64,000 bases of DNA from Linum tenue. Taxonomy: Eukaryota; Streptophyta; Magnoliopsida; Malpighiales; Linaceae. Below the pieces are notes generated by a model. That model had not been told where the DNA came from. It saw nothing but the letters and a program-made list of their open reading frames with translations, and did not search any database. Each line of letters opens with the position of its first letter. Position 1 is the first letter of the stretch. The DNA is taken from positions 61,760,679 to 61,824,678 of the forward strand of contig CAMGYJ010000004.1 of assembly GCA_946122785.1 (NCBI GenBank), given 5' to 3'. The translations under genes were made by a program, and so were the position numbers. Positions 45,754 to 55,513 of the stretch are shown here, in pieces.

Positions 45754-48700
45754 CAGGGGCGGAGGCAGAGTCTTCCGTCCAAGTTCCAACAACAGCAGAG
45801 TCTCGCATCTCTCTCTCTCCACAGGCACACAACACACCACTTGCTTTATTATAACACTAAGAGTCAAGAGGAAGAAGACAAGAGACAGCTCAGGTATATA
45901 CAATTCCATGGCACTACCCAACAATCCCACTTTACATTAGTTAACTAATATAATTGGTTCTTCGTGGGATCTCTACATGTTGTTTAAATGAGAAAGAATT
46001 CACAATTTTCCTTCATGCTTTGTTTGTTTGCTTGACTTCAATATAATAATTGGCCTTTGACAAGGGAATTGTGAAAGTAACTAAGTGGGAGGGATTCAAT
46101 AGAATAATTGCAATGTGAATCAGAATAATGGCCAGTTAGCCAAAACAAGAAAGATTGAACTAGCTTATTCATTGGAAAAGGGATTTGAACTTGAAACTCT
46201 TTCTCATTAGATTCTTGATTAATGGTTTAATTCTCTGCTTACTTTTCTATTATGTAGATTTTGATTATGGAAAGATATTATCCCAAGAAGCCGAAGACAA
46301 CAACTTCAGATGTTCACGGGCATGAAGTTGGCGGGTCAAGAGTGGTTGCACATGATTCTAGCTCAACATCACCACCAATATTGCCACAACAATCTTTCCC
46401 GGTAAATCATTCCAAACCTTGCTTTGGGTCTAAAGAAAGTGAATTGGATGTGAGTTCATTGAAAGCTGATCCTGGCTTAAGAGAACAATTATCATGCTTT
46501 CATCATAATGTTCGAGATATGGTTAGAAGATATTATCTTCAGAAAGGTCCTTGTCGACCCAATCATAATTTTCCAACTAAAGATGTCGGGGGAAGGCTTC
46601 GCAGCTTTAAAGCTTCTTGGTATAAAAAATATCATTGGCTGGAGTATAGCATTGCAAAAGATGCTGCATATTGCTTGCATTGTTTCTTGTTTCGAAGTGA
46701 TGATGGTAGAAAAGGTGGAGGTGCTTCTTTCATTTCTACTGGTTTTAAAGCATGGAATAGAGGAGATGAAGCTCTTGATAACCATGTTGGTTTTGTTAAT
46801 AGCGAGCACAATAAGGCTGTGAGAAAGTGTGAAGACTTGTTAACACAGTCACAAAGCATTAGAGTTGATTTATGCAAACAGTCAGACCAAGTAAAGAAAG
46901 ATTATAGAATTCGTTTGCAAGCTTCAATTGACTGCATCAGGCATTGTGTACGCCAAGGTCATGCACTTCGTGGACATGATGAATCAGAAAGTTCGAAGAA
47001 TAGAGGGAATTTCATTGAACTTCTAAAGTTCCATGCTTTTGGTAGAGTGGATGTGCATAGTGTTGTGTTGGAAAATGCACCTAAAAATCTTCAAATGACT
47101 TCCCCAGATATACAAAAGGACATTGTTCATGCTATTGCATTTGAAATAACTAAGGAAATAATTTGTGATATTGGAGAAGATCTGTTTTCCATTTTGGTGG
47201 ATGAGGCTCGTGATACATCAATCAAAGAGCATATGGCTGTTGTGTTACGTTATGTAAACCAAGAAGGGTATGTGATGGAGAGACTTCTTGGGATTGCTCA
47301 TGTTTCAGATACTAAAGCCTTGACACTTAAAATGGAAATTGAATCAATTCTAGTGACAAGTGGATTGAGCTTGTCAAGAATAAGGGGCCAAGGTTACGAT
47401 GGAGCTAGCAACATGAGTGGGGAAATCAATGGACTCAAGGCTTTAGTTTTGGCAGAAAACTCATCAGCTTACTATGTTCATTGTTTTGCCCATCAACTGC
47501 AGTTAACGCTTGCTGTTGTTGCTAAACAACATGGAGACGTTAGTGGCTTCTTCACGCTTATTACCAACTTGATTAATTTGGTAGGAGGATCGTGTAAGAG
47601 GATGGACAACATTCGAGAAAGTCAAGCTGCTAAAGTTGTTGAGGCATTATGTTGTGGTGAACTTGAGACTGGACGGGGTTTAAATCAAGAAGTTGGTCTT
47701 AAAAGGCCTTGTGATACTCGTTGGGGATCTCATTTTGACACACTTCTTAACTTGCCTGCGATATACTCTTCTGTTATTGATTGTTTGGATATCATCAAAA
47801 AGGAGGCAAAAGGTGAAGCAAAGGGTGAAGCATCTGTCACATTGATATGCATCCAAAGTTTTGATTTTGCATTCATCTTGCATATGATGATTAAAGTGTT
47901 AGCAATTACTAATGAGTTATCTAAATCATTGCAAAGGAAAGATCAAGACATAGTGAATGCCATGCAGCTTGTTCGTGGAGCAAAGCTTAGATTACAAGAT
48001 TTGAGAGATAAAGGATGGGAGTCTCTTCTTGATAGTGTGATTTCCTTTTGCAAGAAGGAATATCTTCCCATTTCCAACATGGATGAGTTATACATTCTTT
48101 CTGGAAGGCCAAGGAGAAATGCTCAACAAATCACCAATCTGCATCATTACAAGGTTGAGTTATTCTATACAGTGGTGGATATGCGGTTACAAGAGCTTAA
48201 CAGTCGTTTTGATAAGGTGAACACTGAATTGCTATGTTGTGTGGCTTGCCTAAATCCGGATGATGCATTTGCTGACTTTGACAAGGAAAATTTGTTGAAG
48301 CTTGCTACCTTCTATCCTAATGAATTCTCGATTGATGATATCTTACATCTTGATCCTCAGCTAGATAGTTATATCTTTGATGTGAAGATGAATACGAGGT
48401 TCACTAAGTTGAAGGGAATTGCTGAGCTTTGTAGGGAAATGGTTGTGGCAAAGAAGTTTCGATCGTTTCCGCTAGTGTATCGACTTGTGAAATTGGCGTT
48501 GTTGTTACCAGTTGCCACCGCTAGTGTTGAAAGAGTTTTTTCCGCAATGAACTACGTGAAGAACACACTACGAAGTCGAATGAGTGATGAAGGGTTGAAT
48601 GATTTTTTGGTAGGATATGTTGAGAGTGACATCTTAGATAGGTTGGATGATGAGTGTATTTTACAAACTTTCCAAGATATGAAAACACGTCGTGGATCAT

Positions 48701-48777
48701 TGTAAACATTAATTAAATTTATTTTTATATATTTTCATTTCGGACCCACCTTAAGCGAAATCCTGGCTACGCCCCTG
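45754..48777 (+). mobile_element. hAT-superfamily DNA transposon with intact transposase ORF
   Basis: Ends: left CAGGGGCGGAGGCAG and inverted right CAGGGGCGTAGCCAG match at 13 of 15 positions, a known plant hAT type. The 8-bp flanks (GCGATAGC and ATCACACT) do not match, so either one end is misplaced or the flank has been rearranged. The transposase ORF ends 72 bp before the right end. About 500 bp of leader lies before the ORF, possibly with an untranslated exon. Confidence 0.75.
46261..48705 (+). CDS. hAT transposase (TTF-type zinc finger, DUF4371, hAT dimerisation)
   Basis: 814-residue single-exon ORF, the normal size for the ZMYM1/TTF-type hAT group. The TTF-type zinc-finger region is at about residues 80-180 (SFKASWYKKYHWLEYS, AAYCLHCFLF). 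DUF4371 follows (NRGNFIELLKFHA). The catalytic triad is visible: D314 in VDEARDTS, D380 in GQGYDGASNMSG and E757 in ASVERVFSAM. CW/CH-type residues HCFAHQLQL lie between the last two. The C-terminal dimerisation motif reads ATASVERVFSAMNYVKNTLR. No stop or frameshift, so it may be active, or host-domesticated; inverted repeats favour a transposon. The start could also be the Met at 46267. Confidence 0.9.
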   Translation: MIMERYYPKKPKTTTSDVHGHEVGGSRVVAHDSSSTSPPILPQQSFPVNHSKPCFGSKESELDVSSLKADPGLREQLSCFHHNVRDMVRRYYLQKGPCRPNHNFPTKDVGGRLRSFKASWYKKYHWLEYSIAKDAAYCLHCFLFRSDDGRKGGGASFISTGFKAWNRGDEALDNHVGFVNSEHNKAVRKCEDLLTQSQSIRVDLCKQSDQVKKDYRIRLQASIDCIRHCVRQGHALRGHDESESSKNRGNFIELLKFHAFGRVDVHSVVLENAPKNLQMTSPDIQKDIVHAIAFEITKEIICDIGEDLFSILVDEARDTSIKEHMAVVLRYVNQEGYVMERLLGIAHVSDTKALTLKMEIESILVTSGLSLSRIRGQGYDGASNMSGEINGLKALVLAENSSAYYVHCFAHQLQLTLAVVAKQHGDVSGFFTLITNLINLVGGSCKRMDNIRESQAAKVVEALCCGELETGRGLNQEVGLKRPCDTRWGSHFDTLLNLPAIYSSVIDCLDIIKKEAKGEAKGEASVTLICIQSFDFAFILHMMIKVLAITNELSKSLQRKDQDIVNAMQLVRGAKLRLQDLRDKGWESLLDSVISFCKKEYLPISNMDELYILSGRPRRNAQQITNLHHYKVELFYTVVDMRLQELNSRFDKVNTELLCCVACLNPDDAFADFDKENLLKLATFYPNEFSIDDILHLDPQLDSYIFDVKMNTRFTKLKGIAELCREMVVAKKFRSFPLVYRLVKLALLLPVATASVERVFSAMNYVKNTLRSRMSDEGLNDFLVGYVESDILDRLDDECILQTFQDMKTRRGSL

Positions 48778-49792
48778 ATCACACTACAAATTAAATACCG
48801 ATCAAATGGAAGATATGAAAATGCATGGCTTCTGTGGATCATGTGATCAAATAGATAAATAGTGTTTTCCAGCAAGAAAACTTGTGTTGGATTGAGACAT
48901 ATTGCACCTTTGACTTCTTCGGACAACGATTACTAAGACACGACTCAAACCTCTTCAAACAAAGTTCGAACGAGGGTGTTTGATTGATGGAATTTTTGGG
49001 AACGGAACTAAATTAAATTACTCCTACTCCTATGGAGGATCAATGAGAGCTCCAAACTACAGCTATGGCTACTTGCAGATAAAAAGGATAAAGTTTGACA
49101 TTGAGCGTCAAATGTTTGGTTGTGGAACCCCTGTTTCTGTCGACCCCTCCTCCTATTTATAGCCATGGAGAGGTAACCTCCATAGAAAACCGCTTCTTGG
49201 ATAACTTCTCTAACGAACCGCTCCCTCTTCTCAGGAACGTGGCTGACGTGTCCCTTGAACATGGGATGAGTAGCAATTCCTCTCTCAACTGCCTAGTTAC
49301 TTCTCTAGAAACCGTCGTGGGTCTTGGAGTGTAGCTTGCCTCGCCTGGTGTTGCTCTGAATTTCGTGCCATGATAGTCTTTTGATGAGCATGTGGTGTCT
49401 CGCAAAGGGGTCGTGGTCCTTTTGTCTCATGGCCATGGACTTCTTACTCATGTACATGGCCCTCTTGGGACTTAGTCACTAGTGATATAATACTCCACCA
49501 CCACACCCTTCTCATTCGTGTCCATGGCCATCACATGACACGGCCATGGACCTCTTAATCATGCACATGCCCTTCTCTATCGTGGAGAGGCATGGCCTTC
49601 TCAGACTTAGAATATTTTTCATTCATGCCTAGGTCATCTTGTCTAGCGTCCATGTCCCTTCTTGTGATGCGACATGGACCTCTCATACTTAGTCATTTTT
49701 TGTCTCCTTTTAGAAATGGCGTGTGCTTCTAGATTCTGGTGGGTAAGGCCCTCCTAGTTGAAGCAGCACGTACTTCTCCTTAAAAGAGTACG
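48778..49792. other. Intergenic DNA with CATGGCC/ATGGAC degenerate repeats
   Basis: From about 49420 to 49690 the phrases CATGGCC, CATGGAC and ACTTAGTC recur at irregular spacing, like a decayed LTR or minisatellite. No gene or LTR pair seen. Confidence 0.4.
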
Positions 49793-49961
49793 TACCTCTT
49801 CCATACTCAGTTTATACAATCTTTAACGTTTCCTAAAACCCAAACCTTTTTACCATCCACGTATATATATATATATATATACCTCTTCCATACTCAGTTT
49901 ATACAATCTTTAACGTTTCCTAAAATCCAAACCTTTTTACCATCCACGTGTATATATACGT
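49793..49961 (+). repeat. Tandem duplication (87-bp unit) of the OMT core promoter
   Basis: Copies 49793-49879 and 49880-49961 both read TACCTCTTCCATACTCAG and continue through TTTACCATCCACGT into a TA run. They differ at only a few positions. The first copy carries the longer (TA)n run and CACGTA; the second has CACGTG. The duplication ends 55 bp before the ATG of the intact OMT. Confidence 0.9.
49945..49958 (+). promoter_or_regulatory. G-box and TATA box of the intact OMT
   Basis: CACGTG (49945-49950) is followed at once by TATATATA (49951-49958), about 60 bp before the ATG at 50017. G-boxes are bound by bHLH and bZIP factors. Expression control is inferred. Confidence 0.55.
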
Positions 49962-50016
49962 ACGTCCTTACCAGGACAGCTCAACCACATTTTCAATTAA
50001 CATACCAATCCAAAGT

Positions 50017-52425
50017 ATGGAGAACTCATCACACGAGGAGTTACTCGAAGCTCAGTCACAGATATGGCGGTGGACGCTCAGCCACCTCGTCTCCATGTCA
50101 ATCAAATGCGCCATCCACCTCCGCATCCCCGACGCCGTCCACAAACACGGCCAACCCGCCGCCTCGCTTTCCGAACTCATCTCCGCCCTCCGAATCCCGC
50201 CTTCCAAAACCCACGCTTTCCGGTGCATGATGCGCGTCCTCAGCACCCGCTCCACCGCCTTCTTCTCCCTCCACACACAACAACAAGAACAAGAAGAAGA
50301 AGAAATGTACGCCTTGACTCCGGCCAGCCGGCTGCTGCTCAGCCACGAGCCTCTCAACCAGGCGTCGCTGCCGCTGCTTAACTTCCATCCGGCGTCGAGG
50401 GACTACTGCTCCGTCCTCAACACTTGGCTTCTCGAAGACGACGACCACGATGGGAACATTGATAACAATAATAAGCGAACCGCATTCGAGGTTGTAAACG
50501 GGACGTCGTTTTGGGACTACGTGGCTGGCTCATCGGCTCCGGGACAGGAGCTGAAGGGGCTGTTCTACGACTGCATGGTGAGCGACTCCAAACTGGTGGC
50601 GGATGCTCTTGTTTCGTCGGCTGCCGGCGTCAACAAGGAGGAGGAGGAGGAGTCGCCGCTCACGTCGTTGTTGTTTCGGGGGGTGAGGACGTTGGTGGAC
50701 GTGGCGGGGGGAACGGGAGTTTTCGCGGCGGCCGTGGCGGGAGCGTTTCCGGAGATGAAGTGCGTCGTTTTGGATCTTCCGCACGTGGTGGAGGGATTGG
50801 CGGCGGCGGCGGCGGGACCCGGCCACCGTGAGAATTTGGAGTTCGTGGCAGGAGATATGTTCGAGAGGGTCCCACATGCTGATGCCATCTTCCTTAAGGT
50901 GTGTGCCATTACCATATCTAGATTAGCATGCCATGCAATTAATATAGTGTATATGTTGGCCCGTACATATTAATGTCATTTACAACATTCAACCATCGTC
51001 TACCATCATTTACCACCCTATAACAGAGTGGTATATAAGGTGGTATAATTTGTGTATGATAATTTAGTTAATAATTTTAATGGTTTATAAGTATCGAAGC
51101 AATTTATGATAGATAATTTCTCTTTTAAATAATAAGTGAGACATATTTGATCACATATTCAAATTAATAAGCATCAAATGTGGTGCGATATATAAGCTAA
51201 CAAACCATATGTCGAGCTGCTCGTAGAAAGTTTGGCTCATTTGCTTCTCTAATCGTAGTTACGATAGAAGACACTATATATATGTGTGTGGTTTAGGCTG
51301 GCGTACAATAATCTTATCGTACCACATAAATTTTTTTTATCTAGATCATGAATTAACCAGAGTTTGGCATGCTATACCCTAATAGCTCCTAATGAGTGAA
51401 CACCAGCTCCTGATTCTCTATAAGATTCATTTAATCTAAAAATAATAACCAACAATTATGATTCGTTGAAGTATATCAAAACACATCTAGTAGGTTTGAA
51501 CACAAACTTATATCGTATGCAGACGTACGCTACCATTTGCCATATATATTAACAAAAAACCGTATTGTTTGCTAAGTTGCTATGGTAACAACATGAGTTT
51601 GATCTTAGCATGTAGGGGTGGCTATACGGTCCGGTCCGGTTAAATTGGCCCAAATTGATCCGGTCCAGTCCGGGTTTTTTGAAAATATAAGGACCGAAGA
51701 TTGGATTGGACACAGTGCGGTCTTGACCCGGTCCTGTCCCAATTTGGTCATGATTTTATATTGAGATTGTGGGAATTTGAGTGGCCTAAGGCCTAAAAGG
51801 GTGAGGAGTTGGTTAAGTTTTGTACTAAGTGCAAAGGTTTGTGACCGTTTATGCAAATTACCCTTAAGTTTTGGGTGTTGAGCTCTCTTATCCAGTCTTT
51901 ATCCGGTTTTTTACCTCTAATCTAAGCCCAAAGATTGGATTGGATTGTTTACTATCCGGTCCCGGTCCGGTCTCGATCCGGGTTATACGGTCCGGTTTCC
52001 GGTTTTTCATCCGGTCCAGGTCCAAATAGCCAGCCCTATTAGCATGACTTCTTTTATTTGATAGACATGACTTTGAAATTTGGCTATGTACATGTATGCA
52101 GTGGATCCTACACAATTGGGATGATGAGTCATGTGTGAAGATATTGAAGTGTTGTAAAGAAGCGGCGGTGTCCGGCGGCGACGACGACGAGGGAAAGAAA
52201 GGGAAGGTGATAATAGTAGATATTGTGATGTCGGAAGTTGGGAGTGCCGACGACGATTTGTCTCGTGAAATCCAACTCTGCTTCGATCTGATGATGGCGA
52301 CAATGGTAAATGGCAAGGAGCGGAATGAAAGAGAATGGAAGAAACTATTTGAGGCGGCTGGTTATAGTAGCTATAAGATCGTTGGCAAGATCGGTCCAAG
52401 ATCCATCATTGAAGTTTATCCTTGA
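50017..52425 (+). CDS. Class II (COMT-like) O-methyltransferase, intact
   Basis: SAM-dependent OMT that would methylate a phenolic or related specialised metabolite in the cytosol. Exons 50017-50898 and 52102-52425 (phase-0 GT-AG intron) encode 401 residues. The N-terminal dimerisation region has EAQSQIWRWTLSHLVSMSIK and CAIHLRIPDAVHKHG. The SAM site is LVDVAGGTGVFAAAVAGAFP, followed by LDLPHVVEGL and FVAGDMFERVPHADAIFLK. The catalytic His is in [14 protein letters not shown], and the protein ends RSIIEVYP. It is about 40 residues longer than the usual 360, through acidic inserts (QQQEQEEEEM, DDDHDGNIDNNN, KEEEEES) and a Gly/Asp loop. I chose the ATG at 50017 because the paralogues start there. 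Closest in look to resveratrol/flavonoid OMT-type enzymes; substrate unknown. Confidence 0.93.
51613..52038. mobile_element. hAT MITE, TAGGGG family copy B (426 bp), in the OMT intron
   Basis: Starts TAGGGGTGGCTATACGGTCC, ends AAATAGCCAGCCCTA, with a perfect 8-bp target duplication TTAGCATG (51605-51612 and 52039-52046). Body rich in GGTCCGGT motifs. It ends about 60 bp before the exon-2 splice acceptor at 52101. Homologous along its length to the copies at 19568 and 57250. Confidence 0.93.
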
Positions 52426-53035
52426 CTACTTTGTGTCGTGGCGTCAATGATTAATTAGTACAACAGTAGTATTTGGTTTACTATAGTATTGTGTTTAGTT
52501 CAGTTGTGATAATAACGTTAATGATGGCATTTAATTTTAATTACTGTTTCTGGTGGATTCATTGTCTTTGTGGACAACCACCCGCGGGCTGATCCGGACC
52601 CGATCGAGCTAGTGGGTCAAGGGTAAATGGATCACCCGGTTTAGCCAGGAAATATGAAAAGAGTTATTAAATTATACTTATCCTGATTAATTATATCAAA
52701 TCTCATATAACTTATCAGTTATAACATATAATATTACACCAAAATAACATGTCGTACTTGAATCCAACATATAGTGAACATTCACACACACTTATATAAC
52801 ATCAATATTCAAATGTTCAACTTAGAATTCCAAATATTGAGTTAGGCTAAAAGAAAAATCGGAAAATATGCGCATTTCGCAAATTAAAGAAAAAAATGAC
52901 ACAATTTGACCTCCAATCTGATATCTTGTAGCAGTCGACCTAGTGAATGCGTGCGGCCCGTTTTTCTCATCAAGTTAGGGTCAAAGTGGGTCGACACGCG
53001 CGGGTTAACAACCTTGGGTAAAACAGAAGCATGAA
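52426..53035. other. OMT 3' flank and intergenic DNA
   Basis: AT-rich, with a degenerate CCGGACCCGATCGAG region near 52590. No gene recognised. Confidence 0.4.
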
Positions 53036-53190
53036 TTGGTGAAGTGGATGAAATGGGCCAGATGGGCCTTTGATTGAATCTTTCACACCGAATGAACTTC
53101 CACATAGGGTAAAATGGTAAAACGAGAGATTTAGTGGGCCGGATTCGCTTGGTGAAGTGGATGAAATGGGCCAGATGGGCCATTGGGCTT
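53036..53190 (+). promoter_or_regulatory. Upstream region of the second PPR gene: repeated site II motifs
   Basis: A 33-bp direct repeat (53036-53068 and 53149-53181) contains TGGGCCAGATGGGCC, so it carries two TGGGCC site II motifs in each copy. A further AGTGGGCC lies near 53134 and ATTGGGCT near 53182. The last is about 110 bp before the ATG. The clustering suggests TCP-dependent transcription typical of organelle-biogenesis genes; this is inference. Confidence 0.6.
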
Positions 53191-53296
53191 TATTTTCTGA
53201 ATAAACTTAGTGGGAAACAAGAAAGAAACAAACAACAAAGCGTTCTCTTGTTCGTAAACCCATTGAACCCTTTTCCCTCCGTCGACCATTTCCACG

Positions 53297-54439
53297 ATGA
53301 GCAAAGCGCAGCCGCAATCCGTCTACCGCCGCCTCCGCGGCGCATTCGATTCCGTCGCTACAGTGGCGGCTGCTTCCACCCAACCCGCCGCCACAACCAC
53401 AGCCACCTCCAAGCCGAGCTCACTCAGGAAGATGGTCAAGAGATTCAAGGAGTCATCCGAGTCGGAAGACTTCCGTTCTCGATTCGACGTCTACCTCAAC
53501 ACATTCAAGCGCCTTGCCAAGTACGGGAAGTTCTCCATGATCGAAGAAATCGTCGAGCATCAGAAGAAGTTCGAAGACATCACCGGGGAGCAGTTCGTCT
53601 CACGTCTCATCATCGTCTACGGCAGGGTGGGAATGTTCAAACAAGCACGCAAGCTGTTCGACGAAATGCCTGACCTTAATTGCCCACGAACTGTTTACTC
53701 CTTCAACGCGCTGCTTTCGGCCTGCATCGATTCGGGGGAGTTTGACCAAATCGACGGCATCGTGAAGGATTTGCCCCCGAAGCTGGGGATTACTTTGGAC
53801 GTGGTTTCACATAACACGATCATGAAAGGGTTCTGCAAGATGGGTGCTTTGGACTCTGCTGCTTCCACCTTGGATGAGATGATGAAGAAAGGCGTGAGCC
53901 CAAGCGTGGTTAGTTTCAATACTCTGTTGAATGCGTTCTACAGAAATGGGAGGTTCGAAGATGGTGAGTCCATCTGGAATAGAATGGCGGAAATGGATGT
54001 CGCTCCTGATATCATAAGCTATAATTCGAGGATGCTTGGATTGGCATTGGTGAAGAGAGTGGAGGAAGCGGAGAAGCTAATTGATGAAATGGGTACCAAG
54101 GGAATAGAACCTGATGCCCACAGTTTCAGTGCTTTGATTCAGGGGCATGTAAAAGATGACAACTTGGAAGCTGTTAAGCGTTGGTATCGGGAGATTGAGA
54201 AGAATGAGCTTGCGCCCAATAAGGCCATCTTTGAGACTTTGGTTCCGTTTCTCTGTGAGAAAAGTGACCTGCAGCTTGCTTTCGAGCTTTGTCGTGATAC
54301 GTTTCATGCGAAGTGTGGTGTTGATGTGAAATTAATGCAGCATGTTGTTGATGAGTTGACGAAAGAGTCGAAAGTTCAAGAGGCAGAGGAGCTTGTGCAG
54401 CTTGCTAAGAAGAACAAGTACAAGCTCATCGTTAGCTGA
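53297..54439 (+). CDS. P-type PPR protein, paralogue of the 31201-32385 gene
   Basis: Single-exon 380-residue protein. The N-terminus (MSKAQPQSVYRRLRGAFDSV) plus an Ala/Thr-rich stretch looks like an organelle presequence. About seven PPR repeats follow, for example SRLIIVYGRVGMFKQARKLF, SFNALLSACIDSGEFDQIDG, SHNTIMKGFCKMGALDSAAS, SFNTLLNAFYRNGRFEDGES and SFSALIQGHVKDDNLEAVKR. The protein aligns end to end with the other PPR gene, including the closing TKESKVQEAEELVQLAKK. No editing-type C-terminal domain. Probably mitochondrial and mitoribosome-associated by resemblance to Arabidopsis rPPR-type proteins; this is inference. Confidence 0.88.
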   Translation: MSKAQPQSVYRRLRGAFDSVATVAAASTQPAATTTATSKPSSLRKMVKRFKESSESEDFRSRFDVYLNTFKRLAKYGKFSMIEEIVEHQKKFEDITGEQFVSRLIIVYGRVGMFKQARKLFDEMPDLNCPRTVYSFNALLSACIDSGEFDQIDGIVKDLPPKLGITLDVVSHNTIMKGFCKMGALDSAASTLDEMMKKGVSPSVVSFNTLLNAFYRNGRFEDGESIWNRMAEMDVAPDIISYNSRMLGLALVKRVEEAEKLIDEMGTKGIEPDAHSFSALIQGHVKDDNLEAVKRWYREIEKNELAPNKAIFETLVPFLCEKSDLQLAFELCRDTFHAKCGVDVKLMQHVVDELTKESKVQEAEELVQLAKKNKYKLIVS

Positions 54440-55064
54440 AAACTGGTCCTTGGAAGATGCTGTAAGTAAAAGAAATGGCAACTTGGAAGATGCCATTTTA
54501 AGATATTGGCAGTGTCCTTCCAAAGGAGGTCCGCAGCTGTTGTAGAAGCAGAGGAGCTTTGGGAAGCTTGGGAAGGCAAAACTGGTACAAGCTCGTGAGA
54601 CTCTGAATTCTGAAATAAATTACCTTTGAGAATTTTCCATTCAAAAGCTTTCATTTACTTGACACCTTTCACTGTGTTGGTAACCCATGAACCAACGAAT
54701 TTCTTAATCCTTGAAGTTCCTTTGTCTAGTCCAGAATGAAAATCGTGCCATTTGGTGTTTCAGTGGAGTCTCTGATGAACATGGTATTGTTTTCTGAAGG
54801 TCATAAGCAGCCTTGTTTGGGGTTTAGGCTACTCTTTGGATGTCCACTTGTCTAACGGCAATGCTAATAATTCGCAGTGTTTGGGGTTTAGGCATTGTAG
54901 AAGCAAAATCTTAAGTAATTTGAGTAAAATTACTTGTAATTTAGGTTTAAGTGGATTGAGAATGGGGCAGGTCAGGCCGAGGAGAGTATGTATGTGTCAG
55001 ATCGAAATCGCTATCCCTAACCTTAGTAGAGAGTAGTCTGATTTTGATTGTAAAACAATATTGT
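54440..55064. other. PPR 3' flank and intergenic DNA
   Basis: The phrase TTTGGGGTTTAGGC occurs twice (about 54817 and 54881). No gene recognised. Confidence 0.4.
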
Positions 55065-55205
55065 CAGACATACATCAAAGGCTCCATTTTGGCAAGTTTA
55101 TGGGCATCCCTGTTTAAAGCTAACGGAAATGGCATCGGAAATAGAGATTCGCCATTTGCTTCTTAACGCCATTGATAGACGTCTCTGGATTCTCCTTCGA
55201 GTAAC
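55065..55205 (-). pseudogene. Relic of a terpene synthase exon 7
   Basis: The stretch with ACATCAAAGGC(T/A)CCATTTT, TATGGGC(A/T)(T/G)CCCTGTT and GG(A/G)AATGG aligns with the last exon of the TPS at 55514-55816, about 534 bp away, in the same orientation. It is degenerate and has no other TPS exons beside it, so it is left over from a duplicated or lost TPS copy. Confidence 0.7.
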
Positions 55206-55359
55206 TTCTATTGTCGAAAGTAAAATATTACAAAAGATGACTTTTCATTCTCAAATTATTTACGAAGCAAAGAAACTTCCTCAATGCCAAAACCACTCAC
55301 TTGGATACTCAAATCACTACCTTGTATATACGAAAGGAAAAGGTCATCAAACCATCAGG

Positions 55360-55431
55360 ATCAGAGTGGCGCAGCGGAAGCGTGGTGGGCCCATAACCCA
55401 CAGGTCCATGGATCGAAACCAGGCTCTGATA
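55360..55431 (+). tRNA. Initiator tRNA-Met (CAT)
   Basis: 72 nt. The acceptor stem ATCAGAG/CTCTGAT pairs fully and is followed by discriminator A. The anticodon arm GTGGG-CCCATAA-CCCAC has the three G-C pairs of initiator tRNAs. The A box TGGCGCAGCGG and B box GGATCGAAACC are present. The T-stem (CATGG/CCAGG) has one A-G mismatch compared with the usual plant sequence. A run of five T about 20 bp downstream (55452-55456) can serve as Pol III terminator. No intron. The 3' end is complementary to the PBS of both Copia elements here. The mismatch leaves open a mildly decayed copy. Confidence 0.85.
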
Positions 55432-55513
55432 GTAGAAAATATTTTGATTTACCTTTTTCTTGTTATTTGTAAAATAAAAATATCTACATTGTGAAGTTAT
55501 AACAAAGTAAATA

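Noticed and set aside
45643..45930. Minus-strand frame at the left end of the hAT element
   Set aside because: It crosses the element terminus and resembles no family; treated as chance.
49420..49690. CATGGCC/ATGGAC repeats as a CRISPR-like or regulatory array
   Set aside because: Spacing and repeat length are irregular, and this is plant nuclear DNA; more likely a decayed minisatellite or LTR.
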